From: Comamonadaceae bacterium OS-1
GTDB taxonomy: Bacteria; Pseudomonadota; Gammaproteobacteria; Burkholderiales; Burkholderiaceae_C
Assembly: GCA_027923965.1 (NCBI GenBank)
Contig: AP026969.1
Location: 3,038,001-3,102,000, forward strand
Length of the DNA: 64,000 nucleotides
Reading direction: 5' to 3'
Numbering within the stretch: the stretch's first letter is position 1; the number at the start of each line of letters is the position of its first letter. The notes beneath the pieces were generated by a model. That model ran no database searches. It was given only the letters and a program-made list of their open reading frames with translations, and was not told the DNA's origin. Of the stretch, positions 29,063 through 37,758 are shown piece by piece. The translations under genes were made by a program, and so were the position numbers.

Positions 29063-29614
29063 TTAGTGGCTCGCACTCGCAACCGGGTTGGGCAGCATGG
29101 GCTCCATGAACTGCGGCTCAAAGCCGCGCCCGCGCAAGAAATCCGCCATCGCATAGCCGGTCCCGGCGGGCCAGCACTTCACGTCGGCCAGGTCGACCAG
29201 CCGGTAGTCCACCAGTTCGGGTGACAGGCGCACCTCGCCATGGGCCACCGCGTGGTAGACGATCAGCACCTGGTTCATGCGCTGAAAGTCGTACACGCCC
29301 ACCAGGTTCAGCACCGAAGTCTGCAGGTTGGTTTCTTCCAGGATCTCGCGGGCGATGCCCTCTTGCGGGGTTTCGCCCGCCTCCATGAAGCCGGTGATCA
29401 GCGCGTACATGGCGTTGGTCCAGGCCGCGTTGCGCGCCAGCAGGATCTGCCCGTCGTATTCCACAATCGCCCCCAGCACCGGCGTGGGGTTGTTCCAGTG
29501 CGTGAAGTCGCAGGCCGGGCAGCGCAGCCGCTGCTGGGGGCCGCCGTCTTCCAACTGGCTGATCAGGGCCAGCGGCGTGGCGCACTGGGGGCAGAATTTA
29601 AAAGCGGAAGGCAT
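29063..29614 (-). CDS. Nudix hydrolase with N-terminal zinc ribbon
   Basis: This 183-residue protein has a zinc ribbon (CPQC near residue 8, CPAC near 33) followed by a Nudix domain. The Nudix box reads GFMEAGETPQEGIAREILEE, then TN, which fits Gx5Ex7REUxEE with all catalytic acids. The ribbon plus Nudix arrangement resembles NADH pyrophosphatase NudC, but the NudC SQPWPFPxS specificity motif after the box is not present, so the substrate may be another nucleotide such as ADP-ribose or FAD. It ends 30 bp before tusA on the same strand. The upstream spacer holds a copy of the dispersed repeat. Confidence 0.9.
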   Translation of the reverse strand: MPSAFKFCPQCATPLALISQLEDGGPQQRLRCPACDFTHWNNPTPVLGAIVEYDGQILLARNAAWTNAMYALITGFMEAGETPQEGIAREILEETNLQTSVLNLVGVYDFQRMNQVLIVYHAVAHGEVRLSPELVDYRLVDLADVKCWPAGTGYAMADFLRGRGFEPQFMEPMLPNPVASASH

Positions 29615-29648
29615 AGGGGAGCAATACCACTGTTGCTATAGAAAAAAG

Positions 29649-29682
29649 AGCTTCTCACGCTGATGGAATAAGCACGAGAGCC
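29649..29682. repeat. Dispersed hairpin repeat, copy 4
   Basis: The core CACGCTGATGGAATAAGCAC keeps one perfect arm (ATAAGC) and one mutated arm (GCTGAT). It lies between the Nudix gene and the end of cysM. Confidence 0.6.
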
Positions 29683-29699
29683 CTATTTCTTATAAATTA

Positions 29700-30602
29700 C
29701 TAAGCCGGAAACACGCCGGTAGACAAATACCGGTCACCCCGGTCGCAGACGATGAACACCACCGTGGCGTTGGTCTCGCGCTCGGCAATCTGCTGCGCCA
29801 CCCAGCAGGCCCCGGCGGCGGAGATGCCCGCAAAAATCCCCTCTTCGCGCGCCATGCGGCGGCACATTTCCTCGGCATCGTCCTGGCTCACATAGGCCAG
29901 TTCGTCCACGTGCGAAGGGTCGTAAATCTTGGGCAAATACGCCTGCGGCCATTTGCGGATACCGGGGATGCGCGAGCCCTCGCTGGGCTGGGCCCCGATG
30001 ATGCGGATGGCCGGGTTCTTTTCCTTCAGAAACTTCGACACGCCGGTGATGGTGCCGGTGGTGCCCATGGCGCTGACGAAATGGGTGATCTGGCCCTGCG
30101 TGTCGGCCCAGATTTCCGGGCCGGTGTTCTCGTAGTGGGCCCGCGGATTGTCGGCGTTGGCGAACTGGTCCAGCACCCGGCCCTTGCCCTCGCGCTGCAT
30201 CTGGTCGGCCAGGTCGCGGGCGTATTCCATGCCGCCGCTCTTGGGCGTGAGGATCAGCTCGGCCCCGAAGGCCTTCATGGTCTGCGCCCGCTCGATGGAC
30301 AGGTCCTCCGGCATGATCAGCACCATGCGGTAGCCCTTGACCGCCGCGGCCATGGCCAGCGCAATGCCGGTGTTGCCGGAGGTGGCCTCGATCAGGGTGT
30401 CGCCCACGCTGATCTCGCCGCGCTCCTGCGCCCGCTGGATCATCGACAGCGCGGGCCGGTCCTTGACTGAACCGGCAGGGTTGTTGCCCTCCAGCTTGCC
30501 CAGCACCACATTACCGCGCTCAGCGTTACCGGCTGCACCAATGCGCTGTAGCGCCACCATCGGGGTTTTTCCGATGACATCTTCAATGGTTGGATATTTC
30601 AT
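29700..30602 (-). CDS. cysM: Cysteine synthase B (O-acetylserine sulfhydrylase)
   Basis: This 300-residue PLP enzyme makes cysteine from O-acetylserine and sulfide or thiosulfate. The PLP lysine is Lys47 in NNPAGSVKDRPAL. EATSGNTGIALAMAA is the acetylserine loop, and SAMGTTGTITGVSKFL binds the PLP phosphate. EGSRIPGIRKWPQAYLP is the CysM-type active-site stretch, which separates it from CysK. I start at MKYPTIEDVIGKTPMV, the family's usual N-terminus. The open frame continues far upstream but would cover the tRNA gene and the regulator, so it is not used. No sulfur genes adjoin it. Confidence 0.96.
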   Translation of the reverse strand: MKYPTIEDVIGKTPMVALQRIGAAGNAERGNVVLGKLEGNNPAGSVKDRPALSMIQRAQERGEISVGDTLIEATSGNTGIALAMAAAVKGYRMVLIMPEDLSIERAQTMKAFGAELILTPKSGGMEYARDLADQMQREGKGRVLDQFANADNPRAHYENTGPEIWADTQGQITHFVSAMGTTGTITGVSKFLKEKNPAIRIIGAQPSEGSRIPGIRKWPQAYLPKIYDPSHVDELAYVSQDDAEEMCRRMAREEGIFAGISAAGACWVAQQIAERETNATVVFIVCDRGDRYLSTGVFPA

Positions 30603-30624
30603 ACCCTGCACTGTGCCATAATAT
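30597..30624 (+). promoter_or_regulatory. Possible tRNA-Leu promoter
   Basis: TTTCAT (30597-30602) and TAATAT (30619-30624) are 16 bp apart, with the tRNA 18 bp beyond the second box. The -35 box is weak. The site overlaps the start of the divergent cysM gene. Confidence 0.4.
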
Positions 30625-30642
30625 TGGTCTTGCTTCTGCATT

Positions 30643-30727
30643 GCCCGGGTGGTGAAATTGGTAGACGCAGGGGACTCAAAATCCCCCGCCGCAAGGCGTG
30701 CCGGTTCGATTCCGGCCCCGGGCACCA
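30643..30727 (+). tRNA. tRNA-Leu (anticodon CAA)
   Basis: An 85-nt class II tRNA with encoded CCA. The acceptor stem GCCCGGG pairs with CCCGGGC, followed by A-CCA. The anticodon stem GGGGA/TCCCC surrounds CTCAAAA, which places CAA at positions 34-36 (reads UUG). A long variable arm (GCC-GCAA-GGC) and the TTCGATT loop with GCCGG/CCGGC stem confirm leucine class. Confidence 0.97.
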
Positions 30728-30738
30728 CACACCAAAAA

Positions 30739-30773
30739 CCCCTTAACTCCCACGAGTTAAGGGGTTTTTTTTT
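30739..30773 (+). terminator. Strong intrinsic terminator after tRNA-Leu
   Basis: CCCCTTAACTC pairs perfectly with GAGTTAAGGGG around CCAC, followed by nine T. This is a textbook Rho-independent terminator for the tRNA, and it isolates the regulator gene at 30834. Confidence 0.95.
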
Positions 30774-30793
30774 AATAGCTTTGCCGTGGAGTG

Positions 30794-30812
30794 CAGTAAA
30801 TACTGAAAATTC
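30794..30812. promoter_or_regulatory. Predicted operator before the GbsR/MarR regulator
   Basis: CAGTAAATACTGAAAATTC lies 21 bp before the regulator's start codon. It contains the imperfect palindrome CAGTA-AA-TACTG and matches CAGTAATTTCTGAAATTTC in the cydD palindrome (37729-37747) at 16 of 19 positions. This supports autoregulation and joint control of the cyd operon. Confidence 0.65.
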
Positions 30813-30833
30813 GGGAATCAAAGGAATCCATGT

Positions 30834-31397
30834 ATGAACTTGCAGCCTCTGACCCAGCGTTTTGTTCTGCACTTTGGCGAAATGGGCAGCCGCTGGGGCA
30901 TCAACCGCACGGTGGGGCAGATTTACGCGCTGCTGTTTGTGTCGGCCAAACCTCTCAACGCCGATGAGATTGCCGAGGCACTGGCGTTTTCGCGCTCCAA
31001 TGTCAGCATGGGACTGAAAGAGCTGGCCTCGTGGAATCTGGTGCGGCTGCACCACCTGCCCAACGACCGGCGCGAATACTTCCAGGCCCCTGAAGACGTA
31101 TGGGCCATCTTTCGCACCCTGGCCGCCGAGCGGCGCAAACGCGAGATCGACCCCACCCTGTCCATGCTGCGCGATGCCCTGCTGGAAGAGCCTACGGCCG
31201 AGGAAGATGTGCACGCCCAGTCGCGCATGAAGGAGATGCACGACCTGATCGAGTTGGGCACCTCCTGGCTGGACGAGGTGCAGAAGATGGACTCGGCCTC
31301 GCTGGCCCGGCTGATGAGAATGGGCTCCCAGGTGCAAAAACTCATCCAGGTCAAAGACCGGGTGAAGCAGGTCTTCAAGTCCGACAAAGCCCCTTGA
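30834..31397 (+). CDS. GbsR/MarR-family transcriptional regulator
   Basis: This 187-residue winged-helix regulator resembles the GbsR group. MGSRWGINRTVGQIYALLFVSAKPLNADEIAEAL is followed by recognition helix FSRSNVSMGLKELASWNLV and the wing HLPNDRREYFQAPEDVW. A long C-terminal helix probably mediates dimerisation. AAAGGA stands 8 bp before the ATG. The gene runs convergently into the cyd operon with a 6-bp gap to cydX. A 19-bp sequence overlapping its promoter region is nearly repeated at the cydD promoter, so I infer that it represses itself and cydDCABX. Its signal is unknown; no ligand-binding cysteine or Fe-S motif is evident. Confidence 0.9.
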   Translation: MNLQPLTQRFVLHFGEMGSRWGINRTVGQIYALLFVSAKPLNADEIAEALAFSRSNVSMGLKELASWNLVRLHHLPNDRREYFQAPEDVWAIFRTLAAERRKREIDPTLSMLRDALLEEPTAEEDVHAQSRMKEMHDLIELGTSWLDEVQKMDSASLARLMRMGSQVQKLIQVKDRVKQVFKSDKAP

Positions 31398-31403
31398 CAA
31401 GCA

Positions 31404-31535
31404 CTACACGTGCGGTGGTTTGTCGAGCTTGTCGTGCCGCGTGGCGGCATCGTCCATCAGCTCGTACCACATGGCGTTGAGCACCGCGAAAGTCGCGGCC
31501 AGCGGCAGGCCTAACAGCCAGGAGAAGTACCACAT
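31404..31535 (-). CDS. cydX: Cytochrome bd small subunit CydX
   Basis: This 43-residue single-span membrane protein starts MWYFSWLLGLPLAATFAVLN and continues with AMWYELMDD, the standard CydX pattern. A longer open frame exists, but the ATG at 31535 is preceded by AAGGAA at good spacing and gives the family's exact N-terminus. It is the last gene of cydDCABX, 37 bp after cydB. CydX stabilises the oxidase haems. Its stop lies 6 bp from the end of the convergent regulator gene. Confidence 0.95.
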   Translation of the reverse strand: MWYFSWLLGLPLAATFAVLNAMWYELMDDAATRHDKLDKPPHV

Positions 31536-31572
31536 ATCGGAGTTCCTTGAGGTTGAAAGTGTGCGGCCGCGT

Positions 31573-32727
31573 TCAGTACGCGTGGCCACGGTTGTCGCGG
31601 ATAGCCTCGGCATCCACCTTGCCCCACATCACCTTATAGACCCAGCTGGTATAGGCCACGATCAGGGGGATGAAGACCGCGGTGACCACCAGCATGATGA
31701 ACAGGGTCAGATGGCTGGACGATGCATCCCACACCATCAGGCTGGAACGCGGGTCCAGCGACGAGGGCAGGATGAATGGAAACATCGACACGCCCACGCC
31801 CAAGATGATGCAGGCAATCGACAGTCCGCTGGCCAGCAAAGCCAGTCCGCCACGGCGCACGCGCAGGCACACCAGGGCCAGCAAGGGCCCGGCCAGCCCC
31901 AGCGCCGGTACCAGCCACAGCCCGGGGTGGGCCGCGTAGTTGGCAAACCAGGCACCAGACTGCAAGGCCACCGTTTTCAGCAGCGGGTTCGACGGTCCGT
32001 TCACCGGCAAGGCGCTGGTGACCTGGTAGCCCACCACCCAGCCCCACATCGCCCAGCCCGCCAGCGCATACAACGCCACGCTGGCGATGGCGGCCACGCT
32101 GCCGATGGCACGCGCCCGCTCGGCCACCGGGCCCGCCGTCTTCAACACCAGCCAGGCGCTGCCGTGCAACAACAGCATGGCCACCGACACCAGGCCGCAC
32201 AGCAGCGCAAACGGGTTGAGCAGGCCGAAGAAAGTACCCTCGTAAAAGATGTGCATGTCGCTGGAGAAACGGAAGGGCACACCCTGCAGCACATTGCCGA
32301 TGGCCACGCCAAAAATCAGCGACGGCACGAAACCGCTGAAGCACAGCACCGCATCCCAGCGGGCGCGCCAGGCGGGTTCTTCGCGCTTGCTGCGGAATTT
32401 GAAAGCCACGGGCCGCAGGATCAGGGCCAGCAAAATGGCAAACATGGCCAGGTAAAAGCCCGAAAACGACACGGCGTACAACGGTGGCCAGGCCGCAAAA
32501 ATAGCCCCGCCACCCAGCACCAGCCAGACCTGGTTGCCCTCCCACACCGGGCCCACGCTGTTGATGATGACGCGGCGCTCCACATCGTCGCGCCCGGCAA
32601 ACGGCAGCAGCATGCCCACGCCGAGGTCAAAGCCATCAGTCACGGCAAAGCCGACCAGCAACACCCCCAGCAGCAGCCACCAGACCAGGCGCAGGGTTTC
32701 GTACGAAAGCAGTTCATGTAAGACCAT
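31573..32727 (-). CDS. cydB: Cytochrome bd ubiquinol oxidase subunit II
   Basis: This is a 384-residue polytopic subunit of the high-affinity quinol oxidase. The N-terminus LRLVWWLLLGVLLVGFAVTDGFDLGVGMLLPF is diagnostic, and the sequence NSVGPVWEGNQVWLVLGGGAIFAAWPPLYA follows. The C-terminus is an eighth or ninth helix ending YTSWVYKVMWGKV. Length fits the E. coli-type protein (379). It lies 16 bp after cydA in the operon. The complex reduces O2 to water at low oxygen without pumping protons and tolerates cyanide, NO and sulfide. Confidence 0.98.
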   Translation of the reverse strand: MVLHELLSYETLRLVWWLLLGVLLVGFAVTDGFDLGVGMLLPFAGRDDVERRVIINSVGPVWEGNQVWLVLGGGAIFAAWPPLYAVSFSGFYLAMFAILLALILRPVAFKFRSKREEPAWRARWDAVLCFSGFVPSLIFGVAIGNVLQGVPFRFSSDMHIFYEGTFFGLLNPFALLCGLVSVAMLLLHGSAWLVLKTAGPVAERARAIGSVAAIASVALYALAGWAMWGWVVGYQVTSALPVNGPSNPLLKTVALQSGAWFANYAAHPGLWLVPALGLAGPLLALVCLRVRRGGLALLASGLSIACIILGVGVSMFPFILPSSLDPRSSLMVWDASSSHLTLFIMLVVTAVFIPLIVAYTSWVYKVMWGKVDAEAIRDNRGHAY

Positions 32728-32743
32728 GGTGGGTTTCCTCGGT

Positions 32744-34327
32744 TCAGGTAGCAGCGGTACGGGGTGCGCCCACAGGCGCGGTGGACGGTGGCAGCCCGGG
32801 GTGGGCTTGCGGCCCCTTGCGGATGGCCTTGAGCAGCAGCTTCATCTCGATCACGAACAGCACGGTGTACAAAGCCACAAAGCCCACTATCGTGGCCAGC
32901 ACCGTGCTGGCCCCCAGGTTGGAGACAGCCACCGCGGTGGGCAGCACACCCTCGATCACCCACGGCTGGCGGCCCAGCTCGGCCACCACCCAGCCGCATT
33001 CCGCCGCCACCCAGGGCAGCGGAATTGCCCACACCGCCACCCGCAGCAGCCAGGGGTAGGCATCCAGCTTGCGGCGCGCCGACAGCACGAAGAAGGTGCC
33101 GGTCAGCACAATGAAAAACATTCCCAGACCCGCCATCACCCGGAAGGACCAAAACAAGGGGGCCACGGGCGGAATGGTGTCACGGGCGGCCTGGGCCACC
33201 TGCTCTGCCGTGGCCTGGCGTGGATCGTCCACATAGCGTTTGAGCAGCAGCGCATAGCCCATGGCGTTGCCGTTCTTCTCGAAGATGCTTGCGGCCACCT
33301 CGCGGGCTGCGGGGTCGGTGGCCGGGTCGCGGATCTTCTGCAATGCATCGTAGGCCGAAATACCCACCCGGATATTCAGCTCGGCATGCATGACCAGGTC
33401 GTCGATGCCCAGGATCTCCGTGTTCAGCGAGCGGGTGCCGATCAGGCCCATCACCCCCGGGATATGCACGGCGTAATGCGTTTCACGCGCCTTTTGGTCG
33501 GGAAAACCGAAGGCGGTGAAGGCCGCGGGCGCCGGTTCGGTCTCCCACATGGCTTCGATGGAGGCCAGCTTCATCTTCTGGTGTTCGGTGGACAAATAGC
33601 CGCTTTCATCGCCCAGCACCACCACCGACAGCGCGGCAGCCAGACCGAACGATGCCGCCACCGTCATCGAGCGCTTGGCCAACTCGGTATGCCTGCCGTG
33701 CAGCACATACCAGGCCGCCACGCCCAGCACAAACAGCGATGCCATGGTGTAGCCCGCCGACACCGTGTGCACAAACTTGGCCTGGGCCACCGGATTGGTC
33801 AGCACGGCATAAAAGTCGGTCACCTCCATGCGCATGGTTTGCGGGTTGAAGGCCGCGCCCACCGGGTTTTGCATCCAGCCGTTGGCAATCAGAATCCACA
33901 GCGCCGACAAATTGGTACCCAAGGCCACCGCCCAGGTCACGGCCAGATGCCCCAGCTTGGACAGCCGGTCCCAGCCAAAGAAGAATAGGCCCACAAACGT
34001 GGCTTCCATGAAGAAGGCCATCAGCCCCTCGATGGCCAGCGGTGCGCCAAACACGTCGCCCACGTAATGGCTGTAGTAGCTCCAGTTCATGCCGAACTGG
34101 AACTCCATCACGATGCCGGTGGCCACGCCCATCGCGAAATTGATGCCAAACAGCCCGCCCCAGAACTGGGTCATGTCGCGCCAGATGGGACGGCCGGTCA
34201 TCACGTAGACCGTCTCCATGATGGCCAGCAGCACCGCCAAACCGATGGTCAGCGGCACAAACAGGAAGTGGTACAGCGCCGTCAAGCCAAACTGCAGCCG
34301 GGACAGATCCACAATATCAAGGTCCAT
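32744..34327 (-). CDS. cydA: Cytochrome bd ubiquinol oxidase subunit I
   Basis: This 527-residue catalytic subunit carries haems b558, b595 and d. RLQFGLTALYHFLFVPLTIGL contains the first-helix histidine (His20) that serves haem d or b595. FVHTVSAGYTMASLFVLG has a haem b558 histidine, and the long Q loop contains the quinol-binding GLIGTRSLNTEILGIDDLV region. FWSFRVMAGLG supplies the methionine ligand, and AECGWVVAELGRQPWVIEG is the conserved GRQPW block. The long Q loop marks the E. coli-like class. GAAGGAAA precedes the start, and cydC ends 20 bp upstream. Confidence 0.98.
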   Translation of the reverse strand: MDLDIVDLSRLQFGLTALYHFLFVPLTIGLAVLLAIMETVYVMTGRPIWRDMTQFWGGLFGINFAMGVATGIVMEFQFGMNWSYYSHYVGDVFGAPLAIEGLMAFFMEATFVGLFFFGWDRLSKLGHLAVTWAVALGTNLSALWILIANGWMQNPVGAAFNPQTMRMEVTDFYAVLTNPVAQAKFVHTVSAGYTMASLFVLGVAAWYVLHGRHTELAKRSMTVAASFGLAAALSVVVLGDESGYLSTEHQKMKLASIEAMWETEPAPAAFTAFGFPDQKARETHYAVHIPGVMGLIGTRSLNTEILGIDDLVMHAELNIRVGISAYDALQKIRDPATDPAAREVAASIFEKNGNAMGYALLLKRYVDDPRQATAEQVAQAARDTIPPVAPLFWSFRVMAGLGMFFIVLTGTFFVLSARRKLDAYPWLLRVAVWAIPLPWVAAECGWVVAELGRQPWVIEGVLPTAVAVSNLGASTVLATIVGFVALYTVLFVIEMKLLLKAIRKGPQAHPGLPPSTAPVGAPRTAAT

Positions 34328-34347
34328 GGGGTTTCCTTCGTTTCAAT

Positions 34348-36039
34348 TCAATCGGGTCGCAACGCCTGGAGCGCGGCATCAAAGTCCGCCGTCCCGCGCC
34401 GCAGATCGGCCGTGATGCGGCCAGCGCGCAGGAGCAGCAGGCGGTCGGCCAGCGCCGCCTCGCGGCGCAAATGGGTGGCCACCAACAGGGTTTTGCCGTG
34501 GGCTTGTGCTGCCAGACGCTGCAGGACATCGTGGGCCGTCTCAGTATCCAGCGCCTCGGTAGGTTCGTCCAGTAGCCATAGGCCTACGGGGCGCAACAGC
34601 AGCCGCGCCAGGGCCAGGCGGCGCAGCTGGCCACCCGACAGGCCCAGCCCGCCCTCGCCCAGCCGCGTGTCCAGCCCCGCCGCCATGGCCCGCACCGCGT
34701 CGGCCAGGCCTGCCACCTCCAGCGCGGCCCATAGCTGGGCATCCGAGGCCACGGGGTCGGCCAGGCGCAGGTTGTCGCGCAAGGTATCGGCAAACAGTTC
34801 GCTGCGCTGGGTCAACAGGCTGTGCGCTTGCACCTGGACACTGCCCGCGTCCGCGGCCAACTCGCCCGCCACCAGGGCCAGCAGCGTGGACTTGCCCGCC
34901 CCGCTGGGGCCCACCAGGGCCACGCGCTCGCCTTGGGCCAGCGTGAACGAGGTGGGTTGCAGCGCACGCAGCGGGCTACCGGGGTAAGCCACACTGACCG
35001 CGCTGAACTGCACGGCGAAATCTGCGCCACCACAGACGGGGGAACCGGGCTGCGCGGCCTGCGCCATGCGCGGGGCCAGCCGCCGGGCGGCACGCCAGCT
35101 GCGGCCCGCCTCCAGCGCGCCCCGGCGCAGGGCCGCAAAGGGTTCGGTGGCGGTCAAGGCCAGCAGCAAGGCCAGCGCGGCGGCGGGAGCGCCGATACGG
35201 CCCTGCTCCACCAATGCCGCGGCGGCCAGCAGCACCGCCACCAGCGTCAGGCTCCCCGCCATGCCGTAAGCAGCGCCGGCGTGGGCTTCCAGGCGGTTCA
35301 ACGCCAGATCGGCCCGGGCCAGTTGCTGGTCGGCGGCGGCCAGGGCGGCGCGCTGGGCCTGCAGTTGCCCGGCCATGGCCAGCTCGGTCTGCCCGGCCAC
35401 CAGATCCACGGCGCGCTCCCGCAGCAGCTCCAGCGCATGGGCCCGGCGTACCGCCGCAGGCCCGGCGCGCTGCGCCACCACCACGGCCATGCCCCAGCCC
35501 GCACCCAGCAGCCACAGGGCCAACAACACCCCCAGCCAGGGCTGCATAAAACCCAACACCAGCCCGGCCAGCAAGGCCGCGCCCAGTGCCGCCACGGCGG
35601 GCACCAGCAGGCGCAGGTACAGCGACTCCAGCGCGTCGATATCGGCGGTCAGGCGAAACAGCAGGCGGGCCGGTTGCGCCAGCAGTTGGCGTGCCGCATC
35701 GGGTCGGGCCCAACCGCGGAACAAGCGCTCGCGCAAGACGGCCAGCGCAGCAAAAGTGGCATCGTGCGTCACCAGCCGCTCGGCGTAACGCGAGCCCGTA
35801 CGCCCCAGAGCCAGCAGGCGAATGCCTGCAGACGGCATGAACACATCGAACCGCAGCGCCGTGGCGGCCTGCAGGCCCGCCAGCGCCGTGGCGGTGATGA
35901 ACCAGCCCGACAAGCCCAGCAGCGCCATACCGGCCAGCACCGTCATGGCGGCACACATGGCCCCCAGCGCCAGCCGCGCCCGCTGTGCGGCCCAGAACAT
36001 GGCCAGAACCACCCGCACGTCGTACCAGCGCCGGTTCAT
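34348..36039 (-). CDS. cydC: ABC exporter subunit CydC
   Basis: This is a 563-residue half of the CydDC glutathione/cysteine exporter, needed for cytochrome bd assembly. Six membrane helices (first GAMCAAMTVLAGMALLGLSGWFITATALAG) precede the ATPase domain, with Walker A GPSGAGKST, signature LSGGQLRRLALAR and Walker B LWLLDEPTEALD. I start at MNRRWYDV, whose ATG overlaps the cydD stop (ATGA). The open frame upstream of it is a shadow of cydD. The partner subunit is cydD and the oxidase genes follow directly, the standard order. Confidence 0.96.
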   Translation of the reverse strand: MNRRWYDVRVVLAMFWAAQRARLALGAMCAAMTVLAGMALLGLSGWFITATALAGLQAATALRFDVFMPSAGIRLLALGRTGSRYAERLVTHDATFAALAVLRERLFRGWARPDAARQLLAQPARLLFRLTADIDALESLYLRLLVPAVAALGAALLAGLVLGFMQPWLGVLLALWLLGAGWGMAVVVAQRAGPAAVRRAHALELLRERAVDLVAGQTELAMAGQLQAQRAALAAADQQLARADLALNRLEAHAGAAYGMAGSLTLVAVLLAAAALVEQGRIGAPAAALALLLALTATEPFAALRRGALEAGRSWRAARRLAPRMAQAAQPGSPVCGGADFAVQFSAVSVAYPGSPLRALQPTSFTLAQGERVALVGPSGAGKSTLLALVAGELAADAGSVQVQAHSLLTQRSELFADTLRDNLRLADPVASDAQLWAALEVAGLADAVRAMAAGLDTRLGEGGLGLSGGQLRRLALARLLLRPVGLWLLDEPTEALDTETAHDVLQRLAAQAHGKTLLVATHLRREAALADRLLLLRAGRITADLRRGTADFDAALQALRPD

Positions 36040-37709
36040 GCCACGGCCCTCACCAGATCGGCATCCAGTTGCACCACCCGGTGCATGCGCGCAGCCAGCA
36101 CCGGGTCGTGGGTGGCGGCGATCAGGGTCTTGCCCTGGGCGAACTGCAGCAGCGCATCGGCCACGCCCTGGGCCGTTTCGGTGTCCAGATGGGCGGTGGG
36201 TTCGTCCACCAGCAGCAGGTCGGCATCGGCATGCAGCACCAGCCGGGCCAGCGCCAGCCGTACCAGCTCGCCACCCGACAAGCCGGTGCCGCCCTCGCCC
36301 AGCGCCACGCCCACACCCGCCTGGGCGACGCGGCCCAGACCGGCCTGCTGCAGCGCCGCCAGCACATCGTCTTGGGCCACACCGGAGCGGCCCAGCACCA
36401 CATGGTCCTGCACCGAGCCCGCAAAGATATGCGGCTTTTGCCCCATCCAGCCCATGCGTTGGCGCAGAGCCGACGCGGAGGTGTCGGTCAGCAGCACGCC
36501 GCCAATGGAGATGCGCCCCTGCTGCGCAGGCACCAGGCCCGCCAGCAGATGCAGCAAAGCCGTCTTGCCCGCGCCACTGGGCCCCATCAGCGCCACATGC
36601 TCGCCCGCGGCCACCCGCAGCCCGAAATTCGCCAACACCGGGACTTCGCCCGCATGGCCAAAATGCAGACCCTGTACCTGGACCGAAGGTGCACCCAGGC
36701 TGCGCAGACCCGCAGGTGGCACCGCAGCGCCAGGCAAAGGCACGCCGTCCTGGGCAAGTTCTTCCAGCGCTGCCAGGGCCGCCTCGCCAGCAGCCCGGTC
36801 GTGCCACACCGCTGCCAGTTCGCGCAGGGGTTCGAAAAAGGCCGGAGCCAGCAGCAGAATGAACAGACCCTCGCCCAGGCCCAGGCGCTGTCCCCAGCTC
36901 CCCCAGGGGATGCTGCCCAGCAAATGGAAGCCCACATAGGCCGCCACCATGGCCACACCCAGGGCCGCAAACAGCTCCAGCACCGCAGACGACAAGAACG
37001 CAATCCGCAGAACCGCCATGGTGCGCTGGCGCAGCGACTGGGCCGAGGCTCCCAGCCGGTGGGCCGTGGCATCCACGGCATCCAGTGCGCGCAAGCTGGC
37101 CAGACCGCGCAGGCGGTCGAGCAAAAAGGCGTTCATCTGGCCCATCTCCACCATCTGGGCGGCGCTGGCCGCCTGGGCGCGCCAACCCACCAGGGCCATG
37201 AAAACCGGAATCAGCGGGGCCGCCACCAGCAGCACCAGGGCCGCCGCCCAGGAAAAATAGGCCACGGCGGGCAGGATCAGCAGCGGTACCACCATGGCCC
37301 GCCAACGTGCGGGCTGGTAACGCACCAGATAGGGCAGCACCGCCTCGGCCTGCTCGGCCACCACACTGGCCGCCAACCCCGAAGCGGGCCGGGCGGCATC
37401 CAGCGGCGAGCGTGCCGCCAGCACAGCAGCCACCTGTGCGCGCAGGTCCGACACGTATTGGCGGGCTGCCGCGAATACCCGGAGCAAGCCCCAGGCCTCG
37501 GCCAGCGCACGCAACGCGCCCAGCAGCAGCACCCCGGCGGCGGGCAGAAGCACGGCATTCAAGCCGCGGCCTTCGGCCAGGCCTTGCACGGCCCAGGCCA
37601 GCAAGGCCGCTTGGGGCAGCCACAGCACGGCGGCCATGCCCTGCACCACACCGCCCAGGCCCCAAGGGGCCAGGCTGCGTAATCGGGGTTGGGGCTGGGT
37701 GTTTTGCAT
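36036..37709 (-). CDS. cydD: ABC exporter subunit CydD
   Basis: This 557-residue partner of CydC is the first gene of the cyd operon. Six membrane helices are followed by an ATPase domain, with Walker A GPSGAGKTA, signature LSGGELVRLALARLV and Walker B DLLLVDEPTAHLD. The Q loop reads MGWMGQKPHIFAGSV. The start ATG at 37709 lies only one base from a 48-bp palindrome, and no Shine-Dalgarno sequence is visible. Translation is therefore either leader-poor or controlled by that structure. With CydC it exports reduced thiols to the periplasm. Confidence 0.96.
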   Translation of the reverse strand: MQNTQPQPRLRSLAPWGLGGVVQGMAAVLWLPQAALLAWAVQGLAEGRGLNAVLLPAAGVLLLGALRALAEAWGLLRVFAAARQYVSDLRAQVAAVLAARSPLDAARPASGLAASVVAEQAEAVLPYLVRYQPARWRAMVVPLLILPAVAYFSWAAALVLLVAAPLIPVFMALVGWRAQAASAAQMVEMGQMNAFLLDRLRGLASLRALDAVDATAHRLGASAQSLRQRTMAVLRIAFLSSAVLELFAALGVAMVAAYVGFHLLGSIPWGSWGQRLGLGEGLFILLLAPAFFEPLRELAAVWHDRAAGEAALAALEELAQDGVPLPGAAVPPAGLRSLGAPSVQVQGLHFGHAGEVPVLANFGLRVAAGEHVALMGPSGAGKTALLHLLAGLVPAQQGRISIGGVLLTDTSASALRQRMGWMGQKPHIFAGSVQDHVVLGRSGVAQDDVLAALQQAGLGRVAQAGVGVALGEGGTGLSGGELVRLALARLVLHADADLLLVDEPTAHLDTETAQGVADALLQFAQGKTLIAATHDPVLAARMHRVVQLDADLVRAVA

Positions 37710-37710
37710 T

Positions 37711-37758
37711 TTTTAATGATTGAAATTTCAGTAATTTCTGAAATTTCAATCATTAAAA
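37711..37758. promoter_or_regulatory. 48-bp palindrome at the cydD transcription start
   Basis: Two perfect 21-bp arms (37711-37731 and 37738-37758) flank TAATTT. Each arm contains the smaller palindrome TGAAATTTCA. The element covers the predicted +1 and the whole leader of cydD, from the -10 box to one base before the ATG. It includes a 19-bp match to the site before the GbsR/MarR gene. It should act as an operator, and the leader RNA could also fold. Confidence 0.8.

Noticed and set aside
30603..31400. Possible long N-terminal extension of cysM
   Set aside because: The frame stays open upstream, but it would read antisense through a tRNA and a regulator gene; MKYPTIEDVIG is the normal family start.
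34348..37749. One 1133-residue ABC protein covering cydC and cydD
   Set aside because: The upstream part is a shadow of cydD in another frame; CydC starts at MNRRWYDV, overlapping the cydD stop.
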